A stretch of DNA of 64,000 nucleotides from Bacillus sp. 491mf (GTDB taxonomy: Bacteria > Bacillota > Bacilli > Bacillales > Bacillaceae_G): assembly GCF_900112415.1 (NCBI RefSeq), contig NZ_FOLV01000001.1, forward strand, positions 186,001 to 250,000, given 5' to 3'. The notes below the pieces were generated by a model, which was not told the origin of the DNA, did not search any database, and worked only from the letters and a program-made list of their open reading frames with translations. A program made the translations under genes and the position numbers. Below, piece by piece: positions 30,556 to 38,020 of the stretch; the stretch's first letter is position 1, and every line of letters begins with the position of its first letter.

Positions 30556-30597
30556 TCCGTCAATTGACACACTTTTCCATTGGATATGCATTATACT
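30556..30597 (+). promoter_or_regulatory. spoIIG-type promoter with 22-bp spacer and Spo0A-like box
   Basis: TTGACA (30564-30569) and TATACT (30592-30597) are separated by 22 bp, the same abnormal spacing known for the Spo0A-activated sigma-A promoter of B. subtilis spoIIG. TCCGTCA (30556-30562), a 6 of 7 match to the inverted 0A box, abuts the -35. A weaker TGACAAA lies farther upstream. Confidence 0.8.
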
Positions 30598-30629
30598 AGT
30601 CTCAACTTTATAAAAAAGAGGTGAACCGT

Positions 30630-31547
30630 TTGGTTGTATACGCCGACATTATATGGTTATTAAATGTCTGCATTGATTTTCTTTTACTTTTATTAACAGC
30701 AGTTGTTTTAAAACGGAAAGTGAAAAGATGGAGACTTATACTTGGGGCATGTATCGGTTCAACAATTGTTATTTTTGCATTCACGCCGTTAGCATTCTTG
30801 ATGACACATCCTGTAATGAAATTAATATATTCATTTCTTATTGTTTATACTGCATTTGGCTTCATTCGTTTTCGGACATTTCTCCAGAGTGTTTTAACGT
30901 TTTATTTTGTGACGTTTATGGTAGGAGGTGGCCTTGTCGGCACTCACTTTTTTCTTCAAACAAGCGACATGATGAATGGGCTAATTTCAACAAAATCTAT
31001 TTCGTATGGTGATCCTGTAAGTTGGTTGTTTGTAATAATCGGGTTTCCTGTTATCTACTATTTTTCAAAAAAGAGAATTGCAGATGTAGAAGTAACAAAG
31101 ATTCATTATGAGCAAATTGTGAAAGTAGATATCAAAATAGGTATAAATGATATTCAACTAGATGGATTGATTGATAGTGGAAATCAATTGCATGATCCGC
31201 TTACCAAAACACCAGTTATGATTATCCATGTTTCTTCTTTGGACAATGTGCTACCGAGTTGGCTAATAGAACAAGTTCAACGAAAAACAGCAATTCCTTA
31301 TATACCAGATGAAGAATCGGGGTGGGCAACACGTTTGCGCTTAATTCCTTACCGCGCTGTAGGGGTTAACCAACAATTTTTATGGGCGTTTAAACCTGAC
31401 TATGTACAAATTTATCATGAATCTGCGAAAGTTACTGTAAATAAAGTATTAATTGGTTTGAATGCACAGCAGCTATCAGCGAACGGTGAGTATCAGTGTA
31501 TTTTACATCCAAAAATGTTATTGTCACAAAAAATAACAATTGCTTAA
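30630..31547 (+). CDS. spoIIGA: Sigma-E processing peptidase SpoIIGA
   Basis: 305 residues from TTG 30630 (VVYADIIWLLN), 5 bases after AAAGAGGTGA; an in-frame GTG at 30621 is itself part of that ribosome site, so I prefer the TTG. Five N-terminal membrane segments, then a retropepsin-like domain with the catalytic Asp in LIDSGN at residue 182. Cleaves pro-sigma-E in the mother cell on signal from SpoIIR. First gene of the spoIIG operon. Confidence 0.92.
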   Translation: MVVYADIIWLLNVCIDFLLLLLTAVVLKRKVKRWRLILGACIGSTIVIFAFTPLAFLMTHPVMKLIYSFLIVYTAFGFIRFRTFLQSVLTFYFVTFMVGGGLVGTHFFLQTSDMMNGLISTKSISYGDPVSWLFVIIGFPVIYYFSKKRIADVEVTKIHYEQIVKVDIKIGINDIQLDGLIDSGNQLHDPLTKTPVMIIHVSSLDNVLPSWLIEQVQRKTAIPYIPDEESGWATRLRLIPYRAVGVNQQFLWAFKPDYVQIYHESAKVTVNKVLIGLNAQQLSANGEYQCILHPKMLLSQKITIA

Positions 31548-31568
31548 TAGAGAAATGGAGGGATTGAA

Positions 31569-32285
31569 TTGAAGTTGAAGTTTCGGTTAACGTATCTTTG
31601 GTATAAGTTATTGTTAAAACTTGGAATTAAGACCGATGAAATATACTATATTGGTGGGAGTGAAGCGTTGCCACCACCATTAACAAAAGAAGAAGAAGAA
31701 ATTTTGTTAAAAAAACTACCAAATGGAGACGAAACAGCAAGGTCACTTTTAATAGAGCGCAATTTGCGTCTTGTTGTATATATTGCTAGAAAGTTTGAAA
31801 ATACAGGGATTAATATTGAAGATCTTATTAGTATTGGAACCATTGGCTTAATAAAAGCGGTTAATACATTTAATCCAGAAAAGAAAATTAAACTTGCAAC
31901 GTACGCTTCAAGGTGTATTGAGAATGAAATATTGATGCATTTACGGAGAAATAATAAAAATCGTTCAGAAGTGTCTTTTGATGAGCCTCTTAATATTGAT
32001 TGGGATGGAAATGAACTATTGTTATCAGATGTTTTAGGAACAGATGAAGACATTATTACAAAAGATTTGGAAGCAACTGTTGACCGCCATTTACTTATGA
32101 AGGCATTGCATCAATTAAATGATCGAGAGAAACAAATTATGGAACTTCGTTTTGGATTAGATGGTGGAGAAGAAAAAACACAAAAGGATGTTGCTGATAT
32201 GCTCGGCATTTCCCAGTCGTATATTTCACGTTTAGAAAAACGAATTATTAAAAGGCTTCGTAAAGAATTTAATAAAATGGTATAG
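31569..32285 (+). CDS. sigE: RNA polymerase sigma-E factor precursor
   Basis: 238 residues, TTG start after GGAGGGATTGAA. Mother-cell sigma factor made as a precursor; the basic, amphipathic N-terminal segment (about 27 residues up to YYIGGSEAL) is removed by SpoIIGA. Region 2 ([16 protein letters not shown] ... [12 protein letters not shown]-like [12 protein letters not shown]) and region 4 helix-turn-helix ([22 protein letters not shown]) are clear. 21 bases after spoIIGA. Confidence 0.96.
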   Translation: MKLKFRLTYLWYKLLLKLGIKTDEIYYIGGSEALPPPLTKEEEEILLKKLPNGDETARSLLIERNLRLVVYIARKFENTGINIEDLISIGTIGLIKAVNTFNPEKKIKLATYASRCIENEILMHLRRNNKNRSEVSFDEPLNIDWDGNELLLSDVLGTDEDIITKDLEATVDRHLLMKALHQLNDREKQIMELRFGLDGGEEKTQKDVADMLGISQSYISRLEKRIIKRLRKEFNKMV

Positions 32286-32360
32286 ATGAAGCTAAGCAGA
32301 CAATTGTCTCGTTATAAAGAATGTAGGTTTCATTTGATAAAGTGAGACAAATGAATTAAT

Positions 32361-32389
32361 GCATAAAATTCCCTCCAAAGGAGATACTT
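32361..32389 (+). promoter_or_regulatory. Candidate sigma-F/sigma-G promoter of sigG
   Basis: GCATA (32361-32365), 17-bp spacer, GATACTT (32383-32389), close to the sigma-G pattern GHATR - CATWMTA. The gene is known to be autoregulated and sigma-F-started in B. subtilis. Predicted start near 32396. Confidence 0.5.
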
Positions 32390-32421
32390 TACACTGTACA
32401 GCAACTCCCGTTAGGAGGGAA
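32369..32421 (+). promoter_or_regulatory. Inverted repeat that can hide the sigG ribosome site
   Basis: TTCCCTCC (32369-32376) is exactly complementary to GGAGGGAA (32414-32421), which contains the sigG ribosome site. The left arm lies between the -35 and -10 of the candidate sigG promoter, so only mRNA reading through from spoIIGA-sigE would contain both arms. Confidence 0.6.
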
Positions 32422-32425
32422 CACT

Positions 32426-33205
32426 TTGACGAGAAACAAAGTAGAAATTTGCGGTGTTGATACATCAAAACTTTCAGTACTAAAAAATGAAGAAATGCGA
32501 CAGCTATTTCGAGAAATGCAAAGCGGCGATATAAGCGCAAGGGAGAAACTAGTAAACGGAAACTTACGTCTTGTACTGAGCGTCATCCAAAGATTTAACA
32601 ACAGAGGGGAGTTTGTTGATGATTTATTTCAAGTGGGCTGTATTGGACTTATGAAATCCATTGATAATTTTGATTTAGGTCAAAATGTTAAATTTTCAAC
32701 ATATGCTGTACCAATGATTATCGGAGAGATTCGAAGATATTTACGTGATAATAATCCAATACGAGTATCACGTTCTTTGCGAGATATTGCGTATAAAGCA
32801 TTACAAGTACGCGAAAAACTCATTGCTGAAAATTCGAAGGAGCCAACAGCAATGGATATAGCAAAAGTACTTGATGTGACGCACGAAGAAATTGTGTTTG
32901 CACTTGATGCGATTCAAGACCCAGTTTCATTATTTGAGCCAATATACAATGATGGTGGAGATCCGATTTTTGTTATGGATCAATTAAGTGATGATAAACA
33001 AAGGGACGAGCAATGGGTCGAAGAGCTAGCGTTAAAAGAAGGAATGAAGAGATTAAATGAACGAGAAAAGATGATTATTCGCAAGCGTTTCTTTCAAGGA
33101 AAAACACAAATGGAAGTGGCTGAGGAAATTGGAATTTCTCAAGCACAAGTGTCGCGTCTTGAAAAATCAGCAATTAAACAAATGAATAAAACAATTCAAG
33201 GCTAA
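32426..33205 (+). CDS. sigG: RNA polymerase sigma-G factor
   Basis: 259 residues, TTG start 5 bases after GGAGGGAA. Forespore sigma factor for late genes. Starts MTRNKVEICGVDTSKLSVL; region 2 (NGNLRLVLSVIQRFNNRGE, FSTYAVPMIIGEIRRYLRD), region 3 and region 4 (TQMEVAEEIGISQAQVSRLEK) are complete. No pro-sequence, as expected. The leader may limit translation from read-through mRNA. Confidence 0.96.
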   Translation: MTRNKVEICGVDTSKLSVLKNEEMRQLFREMQSGDISAREKLVNGNLRLVLSVIQRFNNRGEFVDDLFQVGCIGLMKSIDNFDLGQNVKFSTYAVPMIIGEIRRYLRDNNPIRVSRSLRDIAYKALQVREKLIAENSKEPTAMDIAKVLDVTHEEIVFALDAIQDPVSLFEPIYNDGGDPIFVMDQLSDDKQRDEQWVEELALKEGMKRLNEREKMIIRKRFFQGKTQMEVAEEIGISQAQVSRLEKSAIKQMNKTIQG

Positions 33206-33207
33206 GA

Positions 33208-33258
33208 AACTGACTTCAAAAGGCGCATAAGTGCCTTTTGAAGTCAGTTCTTTTTTCG
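33208..33258 (+). terminator. Terminator of spoIIGA-sigE-sigG
   Basis: AACTGACTTCAAAAGGC pairs with GCCTTTTGAAGTCAGTT (about 17 bp), followed by CTTTTTT. Confidence 0.93.
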
Positions 33259-33648
33259 TTATCGACCACTCTTTAGAATATATCGGCGTTTCGGCACAAT
33301 ATAAAGACCGTTCGACGATATTCGACATACAAGTAGTCAATTCGCTGAGCTGAATCATACCGAAAAGTGAATTTTTTAGTCAGCCACTTTCATGTAAGAA
33401 TTAAGAGGGGAGATTCTGTTCATAGGAAAGGTTTCATATTCATATAATGGCTATAAAGAAAAGATTTTGTACGTGAAGGGACGGATTCTCTACTAATGAT
33501 TATACTAACAGGCCTCATCTCAAGAGGCGGAGAGAGCCAAAGAAGTTAGGTAGGAAGGAAAAAACTTATTTATGGAAGTTTTACTTCATTTTTTAATTGA
33601 GGTGAATTTGCGATTGTCAGTTAAATATGTGACAAGGAGTGGATTGTA
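33259..33648. other. Intergenic region with tandem Spo0A-type boxes
   Basis: TTCGACG (33311-33317) and TTCGACA (33321-33327) lie 10 bp apart in the same orientation, like paired 0A boxes. A TATAAT at 33443-33448 has no clear -35. Near 33570-33600 a TTATGGAAGTTTTACTTCATT resembles the end of the short repeats. No gene seen. Confidence 0.4.
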
Positions 33649-33927
33649 ATGATACGTATTTCAGAATTTCAAATGAAAGATGTTGTCAATGTATCCGACG
33701 GAAAAAGGCTTGGAAACATTGGAGATATCGATATTGATATGAGAACAGGGAAGATTCAGGCAGTTATCATTACAAAGCAAGGGAAAATGTTAGGGTTATT
33801 TGGAAAAGAAGAGGAATTAGTAATCCCTTGGAAACAAATTGTGAAAATAGGGGAAGATGTAATATTAGTTCGAGCGGATCATGTTCCTACTGTTACAGAA
33901 ACAATACAAACACCGACAACTTTTTAA
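33649..33927 (+). CDS. ylmC: YlmC/YmxH family PRC-barrel sporulation protein
   Basis: 92 residues, AAGGAGTG site. A single PRC-barrel domain (MIRISEFQMKDVVNVSDGKRLG ... VIPWKQIVKIGEDVILVRA), typical of the YlmC/YmxH family, which is tied to sporulation by occurrence; molecular role unknown. B. subtilis ylmA, usually between sigG and ylmC, is absent. Followed by its own terminator. Confidence 0.88.
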   Translation: MIRISEFQMKDVVNVSDGKRLGNIGDIDIDMRTGKIQAVIITKQGKMLGLFGKEEELVIPWKQIVKIGEDVILVRADHVPTVTETIQTPTTF

Positions 33928-33975
33928 AGAATATTACAATTTTCTCTTTTTTTTTAGTTGTCATTATGGAAAAAT

Positions 33976-34017
33976 AAAAGTATGGTAAAATAGACAGGAA
34001 GTACCATACTTTTTATG
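33976..34017 (+). terminator. Terminator of ylmC
   Basis: Perfect 12-bp stem AAAAGTATGGTA (33976-33987) / TACCATACTTTT (34002-34013) followed by T residues. Confidence 0.8.
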
Positions 34018-34042
34018 TTATTTTATTATAAGGAGCCTTTTT

Positions 34043-34861
34043 ATGAGAGAACCATTTACATATAAGGACGATATGTTGTATTTACAAATATGGGAAGAAC
34101 TGGGTCCTATCATAGCTGGATTTACCACAAAAGAAGGTGGAGTGAGTACTGGGGCGTTTCATTCAATGAATCTAGGACTGCACGTTCATGACAAAGTGGA
34201 AAATGTTCATGAAAATCGCCGTCTTTTAGCAGAAAAATTACAAGTTCCATTAGAAAATTGGATTTGTTCTGAACAAGTTCATGATCACCATGTTGCAAAA
34301 GTGGGCAAACAAGAGAAAGGAAAAGGTGTCTTTTCCTATGAAGACGGTATCCCAAATACCGATGGCATATATACAAATGATACAGATGTGTTATTAACAT
34401 CTTGTTATGCGGATTGTGTACCACTCTATTTTTATGCACCATCTTATAGAATGATTGGACTTGCACATGCTGGCTGGAAAGGAACCGTAAAAGGAATTGC
34501 GAGTGAAATGATCGGTAAGTGGAAAAATGAAGGCATACCGCTTGATGATATACACGTTGCTATCGGTCCATCTATTGGAGCGTGTTGTTATGTTGTAGAT
34601 GAGCGTGTATTATCTGCTGCTAAGCAGGTGCTTCATGGCTCCGTACCGTATGACATGATTTCTACTGGACAATATGCACTAGATTTAAAAGAAATAAATC
34701 GTTTGCTATGTTTACAAGCTGGGATTAAAGAAGAGAACATTGTTATGTCTTCTCTTTGTACAAGCTGTGAAACGCAATTATTTTTCTCACATCGCCGCGA
34801 CCATGGAAAGACAGGAAGAATGCTTAGTTTTATTGGTTTTAAGGAGGATGGAAAACAGTGA
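34043..34861 (+). CDS. pgeF: Peptidoglycan editing factor PgeF (YlmD, YfiH/LACC1 family)
   Basis: 272 residues, TAAGGAGCC site. Multicopper-oxidoreductase-like fold with metal-site residues in EQVHDHHV, SCYADCVPLYF and GLAHAGWKGTV (His, Cys, His). The family has been linked to purine nucleoside processing and, in E. coli, to removing wrong amino acids from wall precursors. The end overlaps ylmE by 4 bases. Confidence 0.9.
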   Translation: MREPFTYKDDMLYLQIWEELGPIIAGFTTKEGGVSTGAFHSMNLGLHVHDKVENVHENRRLLAEKLQVPLENWICSEQVHDHHVAKVGKQEKGKGVFSYEDGIPNTDGIYTNDTDVLLTSCYADCVPLYFYAPSYRMIGLAHAGWKGTVKGIASEMIGKWKNEGIPLDDIHVAIGPSIGACCYVVDERVLSAAKQVLHGSVPYDMISTGQYALDLKEINRLLCLQAGIKEENIVMSSLCTSCETQLFFSHRRDHGKTGRMLSFIGFKEDGKQ

Positions 34862-35532
34862 CAGTACAAGAGAATTTAGCATACATTCAACAAGAAGTTG
34901 AAAGAGCATGCCAACGAGTGAATCGATCTTTAGACGAAATTACACTTGTTGCTGTTACAAAAACAGTAGGGATTGAAAAAACGAATGAAGTGTTACAAGC
35001 CGGGCTTGTACATCTTGGAGAAAATCGTAATGAAGGTTTTTTACAGAAGTATGAGTATTTTGGAGACAAAGCGACGTGGCATTTTATCGGTTCATTGCAA
35101 TCTAGAAAAGTAAAAGAGGTTGTAAATGAGATTGATTATTTACATTCACTTGATCGTCTTTCCCTTGCAAAAGAAATTCAAAAACGAAGAGCGAAACCTA
35201 TTCGCTGCTTTGTGCAGGTAAAAACCTCAGCAGAAGAGTCTAAACAAGGGTTAGATATAGAGGAGACCATTGAGTTTATTTACAACTTACAACAATTTGA
35301 TAAAATTGAAGTTGTTGGACTGATGACAATGGCACCTTACATAGACGATGAAATGCAAATTCGTAGTTGTTTTCAGATGTTGCGTAAACTGCAAAAGCAA
35401 GTACAAGATTTAAACCTATCGTATGCTCCGTGTACGGAGTTATCAATGGGAATGTCGAATGATTATACAATTGCAATTGAAGAGGGCGCTACTTTTATTC
35501 GTTTGGGAACGATTTTAGTGGGAAAAGAATAA
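34858..35532 (+). CDS. ylmE: PLP homeostasis protein (YggS family, YlmE)
   Basis: 224 residues, GTG start overlapping the pgeF stop (GTGA), ribosome site AAGGAGGATGG. Type III fold PLP-binding protein; pyridoxal phosphate Lys in [10 protein letters not shown] (about residue 37), substrate loop [19 protein letters not shown], and [20 protein letters not shown]. Controls free PLP and amino-acid balance; in Bacillus it lies beside sepF. Confidence 0.92.
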   Translation: MTVQENLAYIQQEVERACQRVNRSLDEITLVAVTKTVGIEKTNEVLQAGLVHLGENRNEGFLQKYEYFGDKATWHFIGSLQSRKVKEVVNEIDYLHSLDRLSLAKEIQKRRAKPIRCFVQVKTSAEESKQGLDIEETIEFIYNLQQFDKIEVVGLMTMAPYIDDEMQIRSCFQMLRKLQKQVQDLNLSYAPCTELSMGMSNDYTIAIEEGATFIRLGTILVGKE

Positions 35533-35551
35533 AAGGAAGGAGAATTTGATT

Positions 35552-36013
35552 ATGAGTTGGTCAAAAGTAAAGTATTTCTTTTTTGACACACCAGAAGAGC
35601 GGGAAGCGCACTATGCTTACGAAAAGGAGCAAAATGAAATGAAAAAACAGCAGGACCCAGAGCAGGATATTCCTCTTGCAAAGATACAAACGAAACAAAA
35701 CGTAGTAAGCATTGAAACAGCAAAACAATCTTCAAAAGTTGTTTTATTAGAACCTCGTACTTACTCAGAAGCACAGGGGATTGCCGATCATTTGAAAGGC
35801 CGTCGTGCAGTTGTAATTAATTTGCAACGTATGTCTACAGATCAAGCGGTGCGTATCGTTGACTTTTTAAGTGGAACTGTATATGCAGTAGGCGGGGATA
35901 TTCAAAAGTTAGGCCCAAAAACATTTATATGTACGCCAGATAATGTAGATATTGTTGGGGCAATTTCTGAATTGTTTGGTGAAGATGAAGAAACAAATAT
36001 AAAAAGGTGGTAG
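35552..36013 (+). CDS. sepF: Cell division protein SepF
   Basis: 153 residues from ATG 35552 ([13 protein letters not shown]), with GGAAGGAG upstream; an in-frame TTG at 35546 is too close. N-terminal amphipathic membrane-binding helix, a charged linker, and a C-terminal dimer-forming domain ([29 protein letters not shown]). Membrane anchor of FtsZ, overlapping with FtsA. 6 bases before ylmG. Confidence 0.95.
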   Translation: MSWSKVKYFFFDTPEEREAHYAYEKEQNEMKKQQDPEQDIPLAKIQTKQNVVSIETAKQSSKVVLLEPRTYSEAQGIADHLKGRRAVVINLQRMSTDQAVRIVDFLSGTVYAVGGDIQKLGPKTFICTPDNVDIVGAISELFGEDEETNIKRW

Positions 36014-36019
36014 TGCACT

Positions 36020-36286
36020 ATGATGGTAATTTTTCAAATTTTGTACTATCTATTCGAAATTTATTCATTTGCGCTTATTGTTTATATCCTTTTATCCTGG
36101 GTTCCGGGAGCTAGAGAGTCAACATTTGGTGATTTCCTAGCCCGTATTTGTGAGCCGTATTTAGAACCGTTTCGGAGGTTTATTCCACCATTAGGTGTAA
36201 TTGATATTTCTCCAATTGTGGCGATTCTTGTACTACGTTTTGCAAAATCAGGATTGGTACGTGTATTTGAATTCTTTTTGATATAG
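36020..36286 (+). CDS. ylmG: YggT family membrane protein (YlmG)
   Basis: 88 residues with two membrane segments (about 5-25 and 62-84) joined by the family loop [32 protein letters not shown]-like segment. Function uncertain; linked to division and membrane organisation in other bacteria and plastids. Ribosome site AAAGGTGG lies in the end of sepF. Same operon as sepF and ylmH. Confidence 0.9.
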   Translation: MMVIFQILYYLFEIYSFALIVYILLSWVPGARESTFGDFLARICEPYLEPFRRFIPPLGVIDISPIVAILVLRFAKSGLVRVFEFFLI

Positions 36287-36296
36287 GGAAATATAG

Positions 36297-37070
36297 ATGA
36301 GCATCTATGAACATTTTAGACCTGAAGAAACAGTTTTCGTTGATAAAGTATTAGAATGGAAGCAAGCAGCAGAAGAATACCATCAAGTAAAACTTACTGA
36401 TTTTCTTGATCCGCGAGAACAACAAATTGTTTCTATGATTGTTGGACATCAAGGTGATGCTGCATTTCAGTTATACGGGGCTACCCCGAGTGCAGAAAGA
36501 AAACGGGCGTTAATTTATCCCGATTACTTTCTGCCGAATGCAGAAGAGTTTCAAATAGAAATATTAGAAATTGACTATCCTTCTAAATTTTATACGCTAG
36601 AGCATCGTCAAATATTAGGAGCATTTATGTCTCTTGGCTTAAAGCGGGAGAAATGCGGAGATATTTGGCTTCAGAACAATCGTGCCCAAATTGTAGTTGC
36701 AAAAGAAGTTGTGTCGTATATAGAAATGAATTTACAATCAATTGGAAAAACAAAAGTATCATTATCACCTGTGTCAATTGATCGTGCATTACATATAGAA
36801 GATCAGTGGGATGAAAAGTCAGGTACCGTCCCGTCACTTCGATTAGATGTACTGCTATCAGAAATGTTTCATCTATCTCGACAAAAGGTACAGCCATTCA
36901 TTAAAAATGGTCTTGTGAAAGTAAACTGGAAAGTCGTTGATCGATCTGCTTATGAATGTTTTCCGGGAGATGTATTTTCTGTAAGAGGTCATGGTAGAGG
37001 TAAATTACTCGCTGCTGAGGGAAAAACAAAGCGCGATAAATGGAGAATTTTGTATGGGACTTTAAAATGA
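36297..37070 (+). CDS. ylmH: S4-domain RNA-binding protein YlmH
   Basis: 257 residues. N-terminal domain of the YlmH type (FLDPREQQIVSMI) and a C-terminal S4 domain (RLDVLLSEMFHLSRQKVQPFIKNGLVKVNWK, about 183-213). YlmH has been implicated in rescuing ribosome-associated peptidyl-tRNA in B. subtilis; that is family knowledge. Last gene of the ylm group before divIVA. Confidence 0.9.
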   Translation: MSIYEHFRPEETVFVDKVLEWKQAAEEYHQVKLTDFLDPREQQIVSMIVGHQGDAAFQLYGATPSAERKRALIYPDYFLPNAEEFQIEILEIDYPSKFYTLEHRQILGAFMSLGLKREKCGDIWLQNNRAQIVVAKEVVSYIEMNLQSIGKTKVSLSPVSIDRALHIEDQWDEKSGTVPSLRLDVLLSEMFHLSRQKVQPFIKNGLVKVNWKVVDRSAYECFPGDVFSVRGHGRGKLLAAEGKTKRDKWRILYGTLK

Positions 37071-37162
37071 TTTCTTTTTTTAGAAGGAAAATCTCCCATT
37101 TTGTCGAAGAAAAGATATAATTAAAAAAGAAAATTTAGATAACCTACTTGGAGGTGGCGTTT

Positions 37163-37669
37163 GTGCCGTTAACACCGTTAGATATTCATAATAAAGAATT
37201 TAGTCGTGGTTTTCGTGGCTATGATGAGGATCAAGTAAATGAATTCCTTGATCAAATCATTAAAGATTATGAATTAGTAATTCGTGAGAAAAAATCATTA
37301 GAAGAAAAAGTTGCACAACTAGAAGGGAAATTAGATCATTTCTCCAATATTGAAGATACATTAAACAAATCTATCGTTGTAGCACAAGAAGCAGCAGAAG
37401 AAGTAAAGCGTAATGCACAAAAAGAAGCAAAGTTAATTGTTCGTGAAGCAGAAAAAAATGCAGACCGTATTGTTAACGAAGCGTTAGTAAAATCAAGAAA
37501 AGTGGCATTTGATATTGAAGAGCTGAAAAAGCAAGCAAAAGTGTTCCGTACGCGTTTCCGTATGCTAATAGAAGCGCAGCTTGAAATGTTAAACAATGAC
37601 GATTGGGACAAGTTAATCGAGTTAGAAGAAGAAGTAGATGAGCTTCTTAAAAAAGAAGAAACTGTGTAA
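37163..37669 (+). CDS. divIVA: Cell division initiation/pole protein DivIVA
   Basis: 168 residues from GTG 37163, just after GGAGGTGGCGTTT; starting there gives the classical PLTPLDIHNKEF N-terminus with the membrane-inserting start. The N-terminal FRGYDEDQVNEFLDQI motif is followed by long coiled coils to residue about 155 and an acidic tail. Binds curved membrane, recruits MinJ, and anchors the chromosome at the pole during sporulation. Confidence 0.95.
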   Translation: MPLTPLDIHNKEFSRGFRGYDEDQVNEFLDQIIKDYELVIREKKSLEEKVAQLEGKLDHFSNIEDTLNKSIVVAQEAAEEVKRNAQKEAKLIVREAEKNADRIVNEALVKSRKVAFDIEELKKQAKVFRTRFRMLIEAQLEMLNNDDWDKLIELEEEVDELLKKEETV

Positions 37670-37671
37670 AC

Positions 37672-37700
37672 TTGACGTTTTTCTCATTATTACATATAAT
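37672..37700 (+). promoter_or_regulatory. Sigma-A promoter of the ileS T-box leader
   Basis: TTGACG (37672-37677), 17-bp spacer, TATAAT (37695-37700), starting 3 bases after the divIVA stop. Confidence 0.88.
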
Positions 37701-37706
37701 TCTATA

Positions 37707-37965
37707 CAACATAATTTTTTAGAAAAACGAAGATAGGGATAAGTACTTTTTTCATACCTTATATAGCGAACTGAGGGCGGTGGAAGCTCAGGATAAGGAG
37801 AGAATGGGAATATCACCCTGGAGTTCCTCGCTGAACAACAAAGTAAGCAGAGGCGTGTATTCGCGTTAAGAATATAAAGAGGATTACTATATGTAGTAGT
37901 CTACTAGGGTGGTACCGCGGGAGACCTTCTCGTCCCTTTTTGGGGATGAGAAGGTCTCTTTTTTA
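37707..37965 (+). promoter_or_regulatory. T-box riboswitch (Ile) of ileS
   Basis: A T-box leader: stem I with AGTA-type bulge, specifier loop GAATATCACC with codon ATC (Ile) at 37812-37814, the conserved AGGGTGGTACCGCG at 37906-37919, and a terminator (37919-37964, GAGACCTTCTCGTCCC paired with GGGGATGAGAAGGTCTC, T-run). Uncharged tRNA-Ile should prevent termination and raise ileS expression. Confidence 0.95.
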
Positions 37966-38020
37966 TTCCATTTATTTAGAAAAAGTGTCAATCTTTTATA
38001 TATTCAAGGAGGAATTAAGT

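Noticed and set aside
37940-38020. N-terminal extension of ileS
   Set aside because: It lies in the T-box terminator; the ATG at 38021 has a consensus ribosome site and the family N-terminus.
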